6,201 nt of DNA from an uncultured Sutterella sp. (lineage in GTDB: Bacteria; Pseudomonadota; Gammaproteobacteria; Burkholderiales; Burkholderiaceae_F): NCBI GenBank assembly GCA_900552195.1, contig URYO01000078.1, positions 1-6,201 of the forward strand, in the 5' to 3' direction. Under the pieces are notes generated by a model. The model had not been told where the DNA came from and searched no databases. It saw only the letters and a program-made list of their open reading frames with translations. How positions within the stretch are numbered: position 1 is the first letter of the stretch; every line of letters begins with the position of its first letter. Position numbers and translations under genes: made by a program. Shown here piece by piece: positions 5,961 to 6,201 of the stretch.

Positions 5961-6201
5961 ACAGTACACTTCGATTCTGATCAGGTCGCCTTTAGGACCG
6001 GTAATGCGCTGCTGCTGGATCTCATCGTAGATCCGTTTTACCTGACGAAGATTCAGCTCTCTTGCCAGAACAACAACATCGGCGAACTGGCTGTAAAACT
6101 TCAGCGCCTCCACGTTGGAAATATTAAGCTGCGTGGAAAGGTGAACTTCTACCCCTTTTTGCTTGCAGTACATCATAACGGCAGCATCCGAGGCAATCAC
6201 C
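5952..6201 (-). CDS. U32-family protein, middle part of the N-terminal half (both ends cut)
   Basis: The 82 visible codons read without interruption from the window edge, starting VIASDAAVMMYCKQKGVEVHLSTQ. They continue with NISNVEALKFYSQFADVVVLARELN, part of the barrel domain of U32 proteins and very similar to the Bacteroidetes-type members I recall. The gene begins outside the window; the GTG near the edge is an internal Val codon, and about 100-110 residues should lie upstream. After LIRIEVYC come two foreign codons and TAG, so the product would be a truncated barrel lacking all the later conserved cysteines. Confidence 0.75.
   Translation of the reverse strand, partial: VIASDAAVMMYCKQKGVEVHLSTQLNISNVEALKFYSQFADVVVLARELNLRQVKRIYDEIQQQRITGPKGDLIRIEVYCES

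Larger units (their letters stand above)
5182..6201 (-). pseudogene. U32-family gene interrupted inside its signature motif (5' end outside window)
   Basis: The two parts at 5952-6201 and 5182-5886 are the N-terminal and C-terminal portions of one U32-family protein, a family once called peptidases that includes the RNA hydroxylation proteins TrhP and RlhA and the Fe-S hydroxylases UbiU/UbiV. The left part ends ...LIRIEVYC and the right part resumes SGKCYLSL...ANRGACMQTC. Intact relatives read E-x-[FY]-C-H-G-A-L-C-M-A-V-S-G-K-C here, the PROSITE-type U32 signature. About eight codons are missing and 74 other bases stand in their place, a net gain of 50, so the halves are in different frames. 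TAG (5952-5954) ends the first half. No single +1 or -1 shift gives an open path across. Both halves otherwise look undamaged, so the event is recent, or it is an assembly fault, or an unusual recoding event. Confidence 0.65.

Noticed and set aside
5887..5963. A simple programmed +1 or -1 frameshift joining the two U32 halves
   Set aside because: Minus one meets TGA at once, and plus one stays open for 22 codons but then hits TAG at 5891-5893; neither route restores HGALCMAV.

Overview
The window looks like chromosomal DNA of a betaproteobacterium, most likely a gut-type Burkholderiales such as the Sutterella/Parasutterella group. The main clue is the gene order DUF971, ubiE, Tim44-like secreted/membrane protein, which I recall as typical of Burkholderiales. 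Base composition is near 50% GC, and the U32-family protein is of a type I associate with gut anaerobes (Bacteroidetes-like). The genus assignment is inference.

All protein genes lie on the minus strand; the only plus-strand gene is a tRNA. From right to left, which is the direction of transcription: (1) 6201-5182, a U32-family gene whose 5' end is outside the window and whose reading frame is broken in the middle. A 74-base structured stretch carrying stop codons (5887-5960) sits inside the family signature. (2) 5092-5168, a complete tRNA-Arg(CCG) on the plus strand with its own likely promoter. (3) 4961-2839, a compact operon of a DUF971/GBBH-like protein, UbiE (quinone C-methyltransferase) and a Tim44-domain protein, closed by a strong intrinsic terminator at 2804-2817. 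(4) 2692-1, a sodium:solute symporter followed 17 bases later by glmU, which runs off the left edge after 403 codons.

Functionally the window is mostly housekeeping: UDP-GlcNAc synthesis for peptidoglycan and LPS (GlmU), menaquinone/ubiquinone methylation (UbiE), Na+-coupled uptake of an unidentified solute, and Arg decoding. The usual Burkholderiales partners ubiJ and ubiB are not found after the Tim44 gene; the operon ends there.

The part that departs from ordinary is the U32 locus. The reading frame is intact on both sides, but about eight conserved codons (family pattern HGALCMAV) are replaced by 74 bases made of short inverted repeats, giving a net gain of 50 bases and a frame change. 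The simplest reading is a recent inactivating replacement (pseudogene) or an assembly fault. A programmed bypass or RNA-level removal is possible but not favoured, because an in-frame TGA remains just before the restored frame.
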